From contig NW_025942174.1 of NCBI RefSeq assembly GCF_000764305.2, forward strand, positions 154,999 through 218,998: a DNA stretch of 64,000 bases. Direction: 5' to 3'. Shown in pieces: positions 11,985 through 24,690 of the stretch (its first letter is position 1; each line of letters begins with the position of its first letter). The notes under the pieces were generated by a model that saw nothing but the letters and a program-made list of their open reading frames with translations, was not told the origin of the DNA and did not search any database. A program made the position numbers and the translations under genes. The stretch is from Hyalella azteca. Taxonomy: Eukaryota > Arthropoda > Malacostraca > Amphipoda > Hyalellidae.

Positions 11985-12180
11985 ATGTCGTCGATTACAC
12001 GAAATTGCAGAATTATTTCAGCTGGCTGCGAGTTTCGAATGCACAACTTGCCGCTCTTATGTTCTTTTCTTAGCCACCCGGCCTCGACGTTTTCGACCAG
12101 AAATTTTATAGCAAGCTGCGGGTTTTGAACCATCGAATTCGCTCATCAATTGTTGGGATCTCGCTACTCGGAAAGCCCGC
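11985..12180 (-). mobile_element. tRNA-derived SINE copy (minus strand)
   Basis: On the minus strand a B-box-like GGTTCAAAACC (12120-12131) is followed by a segment with GAGGCCGGGTGGCTAAG and AGTTGTGCATTCGAAACTCG. The same order occurs in the SINE at 50408-50690 (GAGGCCGGGCGGTTAAG, AGTTGTGCGTTCGAGAATCG). The copy is diverged. Its 5' boundary is uncertain. Confidence 0.7.
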
Positions 12181-14339
12181 TATATTCATATGGACAATTC
12201 CCTATCAATTTACTCAATATGTTTGCATATATATTATCATTGACTATGTCCTGCATATGTTATCATCTACATATGCCCTGCTGAGGTTAGATAAAAGAAT
12301 AACATACAAAATTGGTTAAACTTGTAAATATTTGTTTAGTATAGAATTGGACACGCCAAATGCTCGACAGTATGGAGACCCGGAGGCTGATGACATTTCC
12401 GCGGTGGTTAAAGCTCAATCAGGTCCTGATATAGGATACGAGTCCTTAATTAAGTAGGGGGGCCTAGGAACTTGCAGATCTCAGTGTTACTCAACCTCCC
12501 TCAGCATTGCAATCGCAGCTCAACTATATTCAGCATTGCAATCGCAGATAATTCTAACTGATCTAATACTTGTCAGGTATAGAATCTTGGACAACGATAA
12601 AGTACGAGACGAATGCGAACCATTTAGGCCATATCGTCCGGTCGGCTGGTGCTTGTCGAGCTGTACAGTCGCTACATCGACTCCATTCCATCAACGCTCG
12701 ACCTAGCTATACACAATTGGGTATTGTTCATTGTTTTCCAATGCATCCTTCATCATTGTCTCTATCATTACTCTGTGAATATGAAGAATAATTACTTGCC
12801 AAACAATGTTCAAATTTACCAATTTATAAGAAAAAAACGCGTTTATTTCATTTAAATACCGGCATTGAAACCTTTCTTCGTGTATGCCAAAAAATGTCAT
12901 GCTTCACATTTTGATAAAGACTCGGTAAAAATTTTAAGAAGAAAAAAATTGTTGAAGTTTCGGTTCGGCCTGTACCATTAAAGTATTAGCGATTAGTTCG
13001 CAAGATTAAGAAGTGGATGGTTTCGGAAAACAAGTTCATTACTTCTTTGTTTCATGTAACATTAGGATATGTTATCACTTATCTAACTCCAAATGGTTGA
13101 AAACTGCACGATCCTTAGCGCGGCAAAGATTAATGATAATTAAATCAATATTGTACCCTATATTTGCTCAGTCTATTATACGTTTAAATCTATATCTATA
13201 AATCGTTCATATCGACTGACGGTAGATCTTTGACTTTAGATACGAATAGCATTGCGGACGGTTAACTTATCCGTAGACGGAGAGTTACAGCCGTCTGTCT
13301 TTCCGTAGCTTGTAGAGGTAAAAGGAGCCTTGTAATTATTTAATCAATTACTGCTTAATGTAACACATTTAATCCATTACAATTATTGAAAACAAATGTT
13401 TGCTGTTCATGAAAAGACTTTCAATGAACCGCTGTCACAAGCCCATGTGCTATAAGACTTTCTTTTGTTTGGCTAAGACGTCGACATCATTGGTGATAAT
13501 GATCACCACCGTCTTCGCACGTCACCATCACCACGTCACCATACGTAGAGGTCACTGCCTTCCGTTGCGTTGTTGTTAGCCTCGTGATGGTGACCTCGTA
13601 TATATAAAATGGTGACTACCGCACGTAGGCCTTCACTTTTGCTCCTTTTGAATTGCATTTGTTTATGCCTCATATAGCAGTAGTTTTTTTACGCGAAATG
13701 ATTGTCGATATCTTGAAGGAATTACTAGTTCTTAGAACGAAATAACTGTCGTCACTTGGAAGGAATAAATGTCGTTATTTAAACGTGCTGAAGTGCCTCT
13801 CACGCTCCTGCAGTATCCGGTAGCTTCATGTCTTGGAGGAAAAACAACAGATTATATTTATTCAGCACCGCTTCGTCATTGTGGAAAAGTTTGTTACATT
13901 GTCTAGCTGCGAATTTGTAACTGTACCTTTTGTTGTTATATTATCATAATATTTAGTACGTATTTATTAACGAATTTTTGCTGCATTAATACCAGCACGT
14001 TAGCCTGTGTTGCTTAGAATCGACAATCCCTGCAATTTTAGTGTCCTGTGATCTCGTAAATGTTAAAGTTAATATAATAATAGAAAAGAAAAACCCCTTT
14101 CATACTAAAATTTTGCATAGAATACAGACTTCCATTTTTATCTTTCCCTTTAAAAAAAATATTTGTGCCTTCAAAATTAATTTATCTGTAGGAATTTGGA
14201 AATTTAAGGTCCAGGCAATATCCCGACACGCTAAGTATCCTGGATACGCGCCCCAACAGCCTATAATATATTTGCGGTGCGAGGCTTAAAAACGTACAAT
14301 TAACAGTGGACAAGAACCTACAAAATTATCTTGATGTTT
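12181..14339. other. Spacer, no feature seen
   Basis: AT-rich sequence. A stretch near 13480-13580 is rich in CGTCACCATCA motifs but is too irregular to call. No gene is recognised. Confidence 0.45.
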
Positions 14340-14825
14340 ACGCTAAAAATGAAATAATATACGTTTAAAAATTATTTTTTAAAGACAACACTTCCAAAGA
14401 ATACAGTGTCTCCAATCTTACAGATGTACAATGAATTTCTCATTTAATTTTCGACTATTAAAAAAATTGATTGTTCAATTATTTTAATATATAAATATTT
14501 TTATTATATATATTTTTTCAAAATTATTTATTCTATTAATTGATTCATGAATTGCCTCTGAATTCGCACAAGTGTGCAAAATTTTAGATCAATTAGACAG
14601 GTAAAAGTGTGTCAAATATCAGTTATAAGACTTGTAGCGGACAAAATTATTTTTTCAATTTTTTTAATATTGAAAAAAAAATTAATTTTTAAAATCATTT
14701 ATTTTGACATTTGATTCATGCATTGTCCCTAACTTTACGCAAGTGTGCAAAATTTCAGATCGATAGTATAAGTAGAAGTGTATTAAATTTCGATTACAAG
14801 ATTTGTAGCAGACAGACAGACAAAC
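14340..14825. repeat. Dispersed TE-derived repeat, two tandem parts
   Basis: Two segments share AAGTGTGCAAAATTT, AGATCRAT and AAGTGTGTnAA motifs, at about 14570-14640 and 14740-14815; the second ends in a run of ACAGACAGACAGACAAACAA. The same block, plus an upstream part with GATGTACAATGAATTTCT, recurs at 41095-41352. It looks like the 3' end of a non-LTR element with a short simple tail. The family is not identified. Confidence 0.65.
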
Positions 14826-15440
14826 AAACAAACAGACAAGAAGTGGAGTTAAAGAGAAGTGTTGTAAAATATTTGCCGAGAAATTTTGGTATCTTCATAA
14901 TCTTAGTAAACATTTTTGGTGGTAACAAGCACCTCTCTTGCCTGCAACAAGTATTTAGAATGTATAGATGCCAGATTGCAACAACATGCATAGCTTGCGA
15001 CACAGCTATCCTTATCCACACTAATTATACTTATTTCTAGACCCATTGATCCTAAAGTTAACGCTACTTGCTTATGCAGCCTTGGTAGTCGTGTGACGTG
15101 CAATATATATATAAATATATAATATTTATATATAAAAGCTTCTCATCAATTACGCAAAGCGCACAGCACAGAAGATTCGTTGCGTATAATCAAACGCATT
15201 GAATTCAGTACCTCGTTTTTTTCTTCAATGCCTGACTTCACAAAAGCCGAGTTACTATCACAGTATAAGACAGTTTGTACGCAGTCTGAGTTTGGATGGT
15301 ATGTACAATACCATGTTTTACATGAACAAATTGTAAAAGAATATTAATGTCTTCCGGAAGACTTCTTGCATGCGCTGCATGTTCTGTGAAGAGCTGCAAA
15401 AAGCGACGTTTTCGACGCTTGTGCTTGTAGCAGCTGTAGC
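14826..15440. other. Spacer with an AT palindrome
   Basis: An AT-rich self-complementary stretch of TATATATAAATATATAATAT lies near 15100-15135. No gene is recognised. Confidence 0.5.
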
Positions 15441-15727
15441 GTGCAGCGCTATCATGCACAGTGCAGCACTATCATGCGCACAATGCAGCGGCATCATGCG
15501 CACACTATAGCTGCAGCGCTATCATGCGCACAATGCAGCGCTATCATGCGCACACTAACACAATGCAGCGCTATCATGCGCACAATGCAACACTACAATG
15601 CACACCATGCAGCGCTATCATGCGCACAATGCAGCGCTATCATGCACACCATGCAGCGCTATCATGCGCACAATGCAGCGCTATCATGCACACCATGCAG
15701 CGCTATCATGCGCACAATGCGCTACAG
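15441..15727 (+). repeat. Minisatellite, 22-bp unit, about 13 copies
   Basis: The unit contains GCAGCGCTATCATGCGCACA plus AT. A variant with CACACC alternates with it in the right half, so a 44-bp higher-order repeat is starting to form. Confidence 0.95.
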
Positions 15728-18566
15728 CGCGTGACTGGATCTCGCTCACCTCGCTCCCAGTGTCGCACATCTGCAGCCAAGCTCCCTGGAGTTCCGGTAG
15801 CTGCTGTATTGTTTGTCGCGATTGCAGGAATCCTGTCTCTGCGGATGTTTTCCAAGATTCGATTTCCTTTAGCGAACAGAAATTGTCAAGTTATGCAGTG
15901 AAACTTTTTTATTGATTCTCTTCGAACGCTCGTTTTAGCGTGAAACTAAAACATGTTTAGGGACTTCTAGTCTTTATTAGATGCTTGAAAGTTCAAAATG
16001 TTGACAGATTTCTTCGTATTTCGTTTTTAATCTTGCGGGGCCGCCAATTAGGCCGGGAAAAACATCAAACCCTCTGAGTGATCATGTCAAAAACGTGTTC
16101 TTTCCTCGTATGGCAAACTGGTGCTATGAAATAGTAACCTTTATCTCATGCTTTCGAAAGGCCGGAAAAACTAATAATATATCTATCCGTACTTCTTCTT
16201 ACATGTTGTATGCCTTAATGTCTCAACAGAAGGTGATTTGAAAGCTGGTTTAACATCAAACATCTGTTGAATATGCATAGATATTCCACCATATAAAAAC
16301 TACTGAAAGCATTTCTATCTAATGTTCTCTGGTCGCTGCCATTGGCTTCGAAAGTTTGGGTCTCCTACTAACACATTAAATAAAATATCCCAGTGAAGGA
16401 GAAATTCGAAAGCCTGGGTATCCCGCAACCAGATCGTACCGAAAGCCCGTACGTCCCGGAGCAAAAGGATATATTTGAAAAGAAAGCTCACTGCTCCAGG
16501 AAGTGTGCTGGCCCATCTGTTCTTCTTAAGGCATCATATAAAAGGCTGCGATACAACAGATAGCCGCGGGGTATATTCAACTGGAAGGGCCGTGTCTGCA
16601 AAATACTCTCTTTCTTCCATAACATCTGCCGGGCAGATAGCAACTCCATTTGTTCTCATGAGCACTGCCGCCCAGCAGCAGCAGCTGTCTAATGCAGGCA
16701 TCCTTTGGCGTCTGCCGAGCTGTAAGAAAAATATTTTACACTCCCTGTTAACCGTTTTGGCTTATGGCCATCTTGCTTTCCTTATTGCCAGCGGGGTGAA
16801 ATTATACTTCTGCTGAAAGTTATGTTAGTGCTGGGTAGAATGTGGAAAGTATTATTTATTACTTATTCATTGAGTGATAACATTCGAAGAAATATGACAA
16901 AGCTCGAGATTCGTTACCAGGAGAAAATTCGTCTGAAAATCGACTCTTTGAATACTCGCGTAGGAAATACGATCGGATTTAATAAAACCGTCAACGACAT
17001 CTAATTAACGACGGGGATAGGAATCCAACTAGTAGTATCACGATACCTAGTATTTCTGGTGTGAACGCTCGGTACATCACTCTCACTAGGAGTTCGTTAT
17101 TTACTGGCAAGTTTATTCGTAATTTATCCTTCATCGTGCCGGACTGCACGACCTTTCGTGGACGCTCCCTAACCATACTCGAAATGAGAGGGGCGTTGGC
17201 TGGGTGTTAGCTATTCGTGCACGCATGAACTGCTCTTGAATTTAGTGCTCACGTTATGTTCCTAGTGCAATTTTTTGCCTGTGGTCACGTTATCTTTTGG
17301 CGGTCAGACCTTCCATTGATTTTCATTTGAATTATTTAAAAAGTCTGCGGAGCGTTAACCTCTGCTGGCGACTCGTGGACTCATCAATCATGGCCAACGT
17401 CCGACGTCGATTAATAAAGGTCATGCCGCGCCGCGTGATAAGCTTTACAACGTCATGGGTGCTCTACACCAGTTGACTGGCTTTAAATGTTCACGTACGA
17501 TTAACATTCGCATCATTACAACACTGTAATTCCGTCTTTTAATAGATATTAGGGAAGAACTGAACGAGCAATCGCCGACTCAAAGTCGGGGTTACGATCA
17601 CCTTAGCCTTCCTTCACCGTAACTTTATCAAGAATGCCTACCTCGACGGTATTGGTAGTCCAGTAGCTTGACCTCTGCAGGCCTATTCTCAGTAGGCATT
17701 CCGTGCCAAGTTATTTTTTGTTGTTGGAGGACGCCGCCATTGTACATAGGATTCGTGCCCGTCCATTAGGATCCTGCTAATGGCCAAACTGATGGACAGC
17801 GGTGGATCACTGATAGACGGATGGCTGTCAGTGTTTCTGGTCACGCGATACAGTAGTTGCTGCCATCTATGTAATGAGTACTCCTAAAAAGTGGTACTCA
17901 AACTCAGGTAAACTTGCCTTGGGGGGACATTTACTAATAGTTCGGTGGTAATAAAGTGCAAGATATGTATGGAGTTTCGATTAAGCTTTATTTACATTTC
18001 ATTTATTGACACCCATGCGGGGAACCAATTTGGGGTGCCGCAGGACTAGAAGTTCGGAATATGCCATAATGTCTCTCTGGTGTTGCTGACAGGCTTTCGC
18101 CATCAACGTTTCTGGTCATAAACGCGGGATAATTCCGGTACTCTATTATCGTCCTGACTAAAAGCCTAATAATTTTGTAGTTAGAGCCAGCTCTCTGTTG
18201 TATACTGATCTAGTATGACGATCACTTGGCTATGTAGGTTCAGAATTTAGGCGTTTGAAATTTTCATTATTATTTGTCATTGTTTTAGTAAAAACTTCCT
18301 TGTTCACTTTAATAGCGAACCTCAAACCCCATTTATTTTATTGGTGTATTCTGCTGACACTACGAGTTAGATTTCGACAATTTCTTAATTGCAGACCTTC
18401 TTACCCAAAATTAATGACAATACGAACGTTTTACGGTCTAATGCTAGTTCATTTTCCTTTTAAACAACTACGGTATGTTATCACTTTACGTAGCGTGTCC
18501 TTTGTTTATGAATAAACGATTTGCTGTCTTTTATCTAACACCAAAGCATTGCGGCGACATGGATCG
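15728..18566. other. Spacer, no supported gene
   Basis: Includes open frames near 16475-16816 (113 codons) and 18255-18515 with no domain, no signal and no trusted splice context. I treat them as chance frames. Confidence 0.4.
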
Positions 18567-18725
18567 TCTGAACGCGTCCATTGAGTCCATCGTGTGAACG
18601 CGTCCATTGAGTCCATCGTCTGAACGCGTCCATTGAGTCCATCGTGTGAACGCGTCCATTGAGTCCATCGTGTGAACGCGGCCATTGAGTCCATCGTGTG
18701 AACGCGTCCATTGAGTCCATCGACT
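18567..18725 (+). repeat. Minisatellite, 26-bp unit, 6 copies
   Basis: The unit contains TCCATTGAGTCCATCGTGTG followed by AACGCG, nearly perfect across six copies. Confidence 0.95.
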
Positions 18726-19479
18726 GCCATGTCCCAAGAACGGCCTTGGCCTTCCAGGATATCGGGCGCCGCTGCTGGCGCTCTGAAATGTTTGGAACGG
18801 CGTCGAAATATTTACTGGTTGCCATGACAACCACCGGCATTTGGGTGCGAACTCGTCGGTTTGTTGTCGCTGTTAACGTGTTTAAAATTTTTATAAAATG
18901 ATACACGACGTGATGGATACGTTTTGTTCGGAATATCCAGTCACGCCCGGTTATTGGATTTTCTAATATTTTCAGTTACAGAACAATATTATCCAGTTAA
19001 TATCTAGTCTAATATTCTCAAGTTACTCAACAATGTCCAATAATTTCCAATTGCTGAACACTGTATGCCTTAGTATATTCGTCTATATCGTAAATCCGCT
19101 TTCAAATGCGGTACGGAATTCTTGCAAATAATCAGCCAATTTGAACATAATTTATTTCTCATTACTGGTATTGTGTCCCTAAGCCACAATATTGCTACGG
19201 ACATACAGTATATATTAGATGACGCTTCGGTTTCTATTCTATTACCATGGACCGAAAATATTCAATGATCCTTCAATCCTTGTGCACCTATAATATTCGA
19301 TAATTCTCCAGTCTCTGTGCCCCTAATAATCCACTCTGAGAATCTAAATAACTTTCAAGTGTAACACTTGATATAAATTGTCGGTCCTTAACGACAAATA
19401 ACGTGCAGTTGGTTATCAAGTGTCGTCGACTAATCGCGATTGTAATTATTTAGTAGATTTGCAGACCTCAGAGCCGAGC
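18726..19479. other. Spacer, weakly repetitive
   Basis: At 18940-19340 short motifs such as CAATATT and TCCAGTTA recur irregularly. This may be a decayed array. No gene is recognised. Confidence 0.4.
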
Positions 19480-19850
19480 CTGGAATCGATTTGCAGACGC
19501 TGCACACAGTCACGAACTGACTTGCAGATGTTGCACGCAGTCTCGTGTTATTTGCAGATGTTGCACGCAGTCTCGTGTTATTTGCAGATGTTGCACGCAG
19601 TCTCGTGTTACATTGCAGACGCTGCACGCAGTCTCGTGTTACATTGCAGACGCTGCACGCAGTCTCGTGTTACATTGCAGACGCTGCACGCAGTCTCGTG
19701 TTACATTGCAGACGCTGCACGCAGTCTCGTGTTACATTGCAGACGCTGCACGCAGTCTCGTATTATGTTGCAGACGCTGCACGCAGTCTCGGGTTAATTT
19801 GCAGACTCTGCACGCAGTCTCAAATTGATTTGCGATTGCTGCATGCTGTG
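19480..19850 (+). repeat. Minisatellite, 31-bp unit, acceptor-like core
   Basis: The unit contains GTTACATTGCAGACGCTGCA followed by CGCAGTCTCGT, in about 11 copies. Left copies use TTATTTGCAGATGTTGCA. Every copy carries a pyrimidine-rich TTGCAG that looks like a 3' splice site. Open frames across it come from the repeat. Confidence 0.93.
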
Positions 19851-20212
19851 CAATCTTCCTTCTCAGAATAAAACTCTAAATTAAAACGCACATCCTGCCA
19901 GACTCATCGATAGCCTTGAGTGTGCGACCTTGACGGCTTTTGTAAGTCTACCTCGTTGAAGTCAGTGATCAACGACGTACAAATGCAGGGAAGAAGGCCT
20001 GAAGATGCCGACAAAAACCCATCGTGCGAAAATGCATAAAAATAACGGAAGAATCGCACGCTGTTTTTGCGTGCCTGTGACTTGCCAGCTGTGATTCAGT
20101 ACACGCGTCTGCTACAGGAATGATGGGCTGCATGTAGGCTCCAGAATCTGTGCGGTGATCGTAAGTTTGAATATTAGTTTACACCGGAACACTAAACGTC
20201 GTTTTACCGTCA
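19851..20212. other. Spacer, no feature seen
   Basis: Unique sequence between repeats, with no gene signal. Confidence 0.5.
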
Positions 20213-20312
20213 TGTGACGTCGTGTGTCATGTGACGTGTGTCATGAGACGTGTGTCATGTGACGTGCGCCACGTCATAAGACGTTCGTCACGTCATAAGA
20301 CGTGCGTTACTT
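20213..20312 (+). repeat. Short TGACGT-rich repeat
   Basis: ATGTGACGTGTGTC and GTCACGTCATAAGACGT alternate several times. The palindromic ACGT cores resemble those of the array at 26779-26952. Confidence 0.7.
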
Positions 20313-21083
20313 GGGCAAAAGTTTCCGCAAATACGCAGAAACTTTCTGTAACGCGGAAACTTTTGCTCGCATGTCAAAGTTTTCGTGACACTGCATGGGG
20401 CAGAGCAGCTGCCATATAATTGTTTGCTACCAAAATATTGCCAATCATTTAAAAATTTTGCAGAGGAATTCGCATTTTCCTCTTCTGTTCTGTGATGAAC
20501 TTACGTATCACAAATACTACTCAGGCTTCATTGCCATTTAATTAGTCCGAGAAATTGTCGTATAGGATTCACATCTGCTGGCAGTGCTCACAAACTTTAG
20601 AGACTATATACAGCTCTCAAAATGTTAATGTTCTTCCAAAGCTTTAGTGTGCTTGTAAACTTCAAGTGAGTTCACCGAAGCGGAGGATCTTCACCAACTT
20701 CAAGTGTTTTCAGCAACGTCAACTGTCTTCGCAAACGTCAAGCGTCTTGTGAAGTTTTGAAGTGAAACGCAAAATTTTTGTGAGTTACACATTATTAAGT
20801 GTATTTAGAAATTTCAAGAAAGTTTGTGGACGCAGATATCAATAATATTATTGTTCTGCCAAATTTACCGTGAGGATAGAGAATGGAGTGGGTGTTCGTA
20901 TAGAGACAACATGTTTGTACTGTAAACACTGAAATAAAAAGCCTTGACCTTTGGTCACCGGAGAGATGCGTGTTCATCCTCGGTTTGTGGTGAATAATGT
21001 GGCAATTTATCCACTGTTATCATCCTGTAACTTGGTCTACATTAGTAATAATGTCACTCGTTTGCTTGAATCGCAAATTCACT
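20313..21083. other. Spacer with decayed array
   Basis: At about 20640-20770 motifs of the type ACTTCAAGTG and TTCnCnAACGTCAA recur with about a 24-bp period and many changes. The rest is unique. No gene is recognised. Confidence 0.45.
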
Positions 21084-21583
21084 AAAAACTTGAAAGCAAA
21101 GAAAACTCCACAAAAATTCATAGTATCTTTAAAGAAAACGTTTCAGAGTCCAGCTCCATCGTCAGTTCGAAAATTCTAGAACACAGATAAATCAGTAATT
21201 AGTACAGTCATGATTGCAACAAAAAAAACCTAAGCTGTAAAACCTATCTATTTACAATTTCAAGCGCGGGTAAGAGCTAAAAGCTAAATTCAAACTAGGC
21301 CTCTGTTTAAAAATATATACAATGATTCTAAAATGCGCAAATCATAAACACCGGAACTGGAAGCTAAAAGCTAAAAGGTTTTAGCTTTTAGCTCTTACCC
21401 GCTTGAAATTGTAAATAGATAGGTTTTACAGCTTAGGTTTTTTTTTGTTGCAATCATGACTGTACTAATTACTGATTTATCTGTGTTCTAGAATTTTCGA
21501 ACTGACGATGGAGCTGGACTCCGAAACGTTTTCTTTAAAGATACTATGAATTTTTGTGGAGTTTTCTTTGCTTTCAAGTTTTT
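21084..21583. mobile_element. Foldback element, 205-bp inverted arms
   Basis: Arms 21084-21288 and 21380-21583 are near-identical inverted repeats around a 91-bp loop. The outer part of an arm (GGAGCTGGACTC, GAAACGTTTTCT, GATACTATGAATTTTTGTGG) recurs as a single diverged copy at 31466-31650. The family is unknown. No protein is encoded, so it would be non-autonomous. Confidence 0.85.
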
Positions 21584-22065
21584 GGTCTACATTGTTGTAT
21601 GAAAATGCTTTAAAGTTAATTAATTTTTTAAAATATATATTGCGAGTTAGTTGAATGGTAATTGTCTAATGCGTATGAAGATTTTTTTCTAGATATAATC
21701 TTCTGAAAAAATCACTTGACAATATTCCAGAACAGTTTCTTCAGGCTCATAACCATGAAGACGACAAAAGAAATAAGTCGCTATGTTATTCGGTCAAAGC
21801 CTCCTAATGCATTATTGAATTGCTCTTTACTCACTGCGTTTAATTATCCAGAAAGGAATGAGCACAGTTTTGTGTGTATTTAAGAAATGAGGTTCACCTA
21901 TTCGACTGAAAGCATTTACTTAACATAAGTTCTTCTTCAAACTCCGGCAGCTTCGCCCGTAATTCTACCTTATATTTAACATAGAAAAATAGCGTTCGCA
22001 TCTCACTCCTAGCACGCACTTCTTTGTTAATTAGATATCATGTCATCGTCTGACGTCCGACATAT
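21584..22065. other. Spacer, no feature seen
   Basis: AT-rich unique sequence with no supported gene. Confidence 0.5.
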
Positions 22066-22200
22066 TTCTCACTATGACTATTCCATTATTGCAATAAAAA
22101 ATTGGAATATATTAAATGTTTCTCGGTGACCTATTTCTTACCATGACTATTTCATTAATGCAATAAAAATTAAAAACTATTCAAGTATTTCTCGGGCATT
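22066..22200 (+). repeat. Tandem duplication, about 70 bp, 2 copies
   Basis: A segment with ATTTCT, CATGACTATT, ATTGCAATAAAAA and TTTCTCGG occurs twice in tandem with about 20 percent difference. Confidence 0.7.
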
Positions 22201-22956
22201 TACGGATTCAAAATATACAAAGTATGGACTCGGTCTACCAATAGGATACAAGAAGAGCGTTTATTGGTCAGAAGGAATCGTTGCCATGGCAACCCTTTTG
22301 TTTACATAAGACATTTGGTCGGCACAAAGATTGATGAGCCTAGTCTATTTGACGCCGTATTGCTCTATATCGATTCAAACATACTTACGTAGATAAGAAA
22401 AGGGTAAGGTTCAAAATATTGAGAGCAGTTGTTTATAAAATATTTCGCATTTTTTAATTGAATAATTAATTGAATCGTTTTCAACCGCGTAAACACCTAT
22501 TGCAAGATCAGGATTTTCTGATGAATGTTTATTGAACGTGTGACAAGATTTCTGGCACGCAAAATCATGCTGTATTGTGGGTTTGGCTGCCGCATCCTTA
22601 TTGTGTTAATATTTCATTATTCTCATATGTTTTATCACTTTCATGATATATTAAATTACTTGTCAAATTGCTAGCGTTCAAATATTGTTCTTACGATTCT
22701 TGGTCTGTCAGAACCCGCATGAGCAAGGTTATGAGTTCGTGCGAAGTTCGTAATTTAATTCCCTACATTTCATCCTGCAAGTTTTTAACAAGAAACTTGA
22801 AGGTTAACTAAACATTTTATTCATCAAACTAGTCAGTTGTTAAGGTGAAACAACTCGCAAGCAATGTTAGCGCGATTAAAATTTTCACTTATTGAGCGTC
22901 TGTTCCGCCTCTAACGCGCCGGAATACAAACCATTGATACAAGTCAATGCGATGGC
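22201..22956. other. Spacer, no feature seen
   Basis: AT-rich unique sequence with no recognised gene. Confidence 0.5.
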
Positions 22957-23150
22957 CATGCAGCGCTACGGGGCAGGGGAATGCAACGCTACCGTGCAAA
23001 CGGTGTAATGGACTGCAGCGCTACCGTGTAGTGGGACTTCTGCCCTACCGTGTAGTGGACTGCAGCGCCACCGTGTAGTGGAATGCAGCGCCACCGTGTA
23101 GTGGAATGCAGCGCTACCGTGTAGTGGAACTTCTGCCCTATACCGTGCAG
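22957..23150 (+). repeat. Minisatellite, 23-bp unit, about 8 copies
   Basis: The unit contains GTGTAGTGGAATGCAGCGCT followed by ACC. Variants with ACTTCTGCCCT occur at both ends. Confidence 0.88.
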
Positions 23151-23596
23151 GAGATGCCCCGGTATAACTCCTGCAGGGCCCCCAAGGAAGAGCTACCGTG
23201 CCCCAGTCCTTGGCCTCGGGCGCGATTGCTCACGTTTCTTGTGCGCAATCGTGGAAACAAATCGCAGATTTTCCGCTCCGTTTTTCTGTGTCGTGTTCGT
23301 CAATTGCTGGCGGCAGAGCAGCAGGATTTCCTTGATTACTTTTAAAATGAAGGCGATGTGAGAGGAAGTTTTGTCGGCAGTCTTTAGTGTATTTGCTCGC
23401 TAAAGCTGCGCTCAATATTTATCAAATTAGTACCAATGTTAGTACTTATTCTTGTATGTTCTTTTGTAGCCTGATACATGGTTACATAGTCTGTACGTTC
23501 ATCTCTTATTTATGCATTTTCTGCTTTACTTTTTTTTTATTGATCACTAGCATTAATTTTTGGTTATCAAGCATTGGCTCTCCGATTTTCTCCATA
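23151..23596. other. Spacer, no feature seen
   Basis: No supported gene. Open frames near 23387-23614 are low-complexity and run into the MITE. Confidence 0.45.
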
Positions 23597-23598
23597 TA

Positions 23599-23873
23599 CA
23601 GTGGGGGGAAATAAATATTCGTACACTTGAAAAATCGTATTTTAATGTATGTAAGTACACAAACTGAACAGGAGAAGTGATTTATATTATGTATAGAGGC
23701 GCATTGTATTCAAAAATAGCCTCAATAGAAATTAAATCTCAATGCAACAAAAATTAATGCAACATGTTAACTTCTTCGGGTATAATATAAATCACTTCTC
23801 CTGTTCAGTTTGTGTACTTACATACATTAAAATACGATTTTTCAAGTGTACGAATATTTATTTCCCCCCACTG
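23599..23873. mobile_element. Tc1/mariner-type MITE, 92-bp perfect TIRs
   Basis: The element begins CAGTGGGGGGAAATAAATAT and ends with the reverse complement, and is flanked by the dinucleotide TA on both sides. TIRs 23599-23690 and 23782-23873 look identical over 92 bases; the interior is only about 90 bp. TA targets and a CAGTGGGG terminus fit the Tc1/mariner superfamily. TIR identity suggests a recent insertion. It has no coding capacity. Confidence 0.93.
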
Positions 23874-23977
23874 TAGTACGTGCTGATAGTGTGCTCACGA
23901 TGTGGATGTTGTTCTTCATATGTACATGCGCTCTTCAATTTTCTGCATGTTCGTTATATCTCCGTACGTTTTTCATA

Positions 23978-24690
23978 CGCTGGAAGCAGTGCCACTGGAT
24001 GCAGTGCAGCGGGAATCAGCCTCTCTGAATACAGTGCCACTGGATGCAGTGCCGCTGGATGCAGTGCCACTGGATGCACTGCCGCTGGATGCAGTGCCGC
24101 TGGATGCAGTGCCGCTGGATGCAGTGCCACTGGATGCACTGCCGCTGGATGCAGTGCCATGCAGTGCCACTGAATGCAGTGCCACTGGATGCAGTGCCAC
24201 TGAATGCAGTGCCACTGGATGCACTGCCGCTGGATGCAGTGCCGCTGGATGCAGTGCCGCTGGATGCAGTGCCACTGGATGCACTGCCGCTGGATGCAGT
24301 GCCACAGGATGCAGTGCCACTGAATGCAGTGCCACTGGATGCAGTGCCACTGAATGCAGTGCCGCTGAATGCAGTGCCACTGAATGCAGAGCCGCTGGAT
24401 GCAGTGCCGCTGGATGCAGTGCCACTGGATGCAGTGCCACTGGATGCAGTGCCACTGGATGCAGTGCCGCTGGATGCAGTGCCGCTGGATGCAGTGCCGC
24501 TGGATGCAGTGCCGCTGGATACAGTGCCACTGGATGCATTGCCGCTGGATACAGTGCCACTGGATGCAGTGCCGCTGCATACAGTGCCACTGGATGCAGT
24601 GCCAGTGGATGAAGTGCCACTGGATGCAGTGCCGCTGGATACAGTGCCACTGGATACAGTGCCGCTGGATACAGTGCCGCTACGTTACAT
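23978..24690 (+). repeat. Minisatellite, 15-bp unit, about 47 copies
   Basis: The unit is CTGGATGCAGTGCCG with CCA/CCG and GGAT/GAAT variants mixed along the array. Because 15 is a multiple of three and no stop falls inside the unit, several frames on both strands stay open for 200-247 codons. No start context or domain supports a protein. Confidence 0.97.

Noticed and set aside
16475..16816. 113-codon open frame with a polyglutamine patch
   Set aside because: No recognisable domain, no plausible neighbours, and a length expected by chance in 64 kb.
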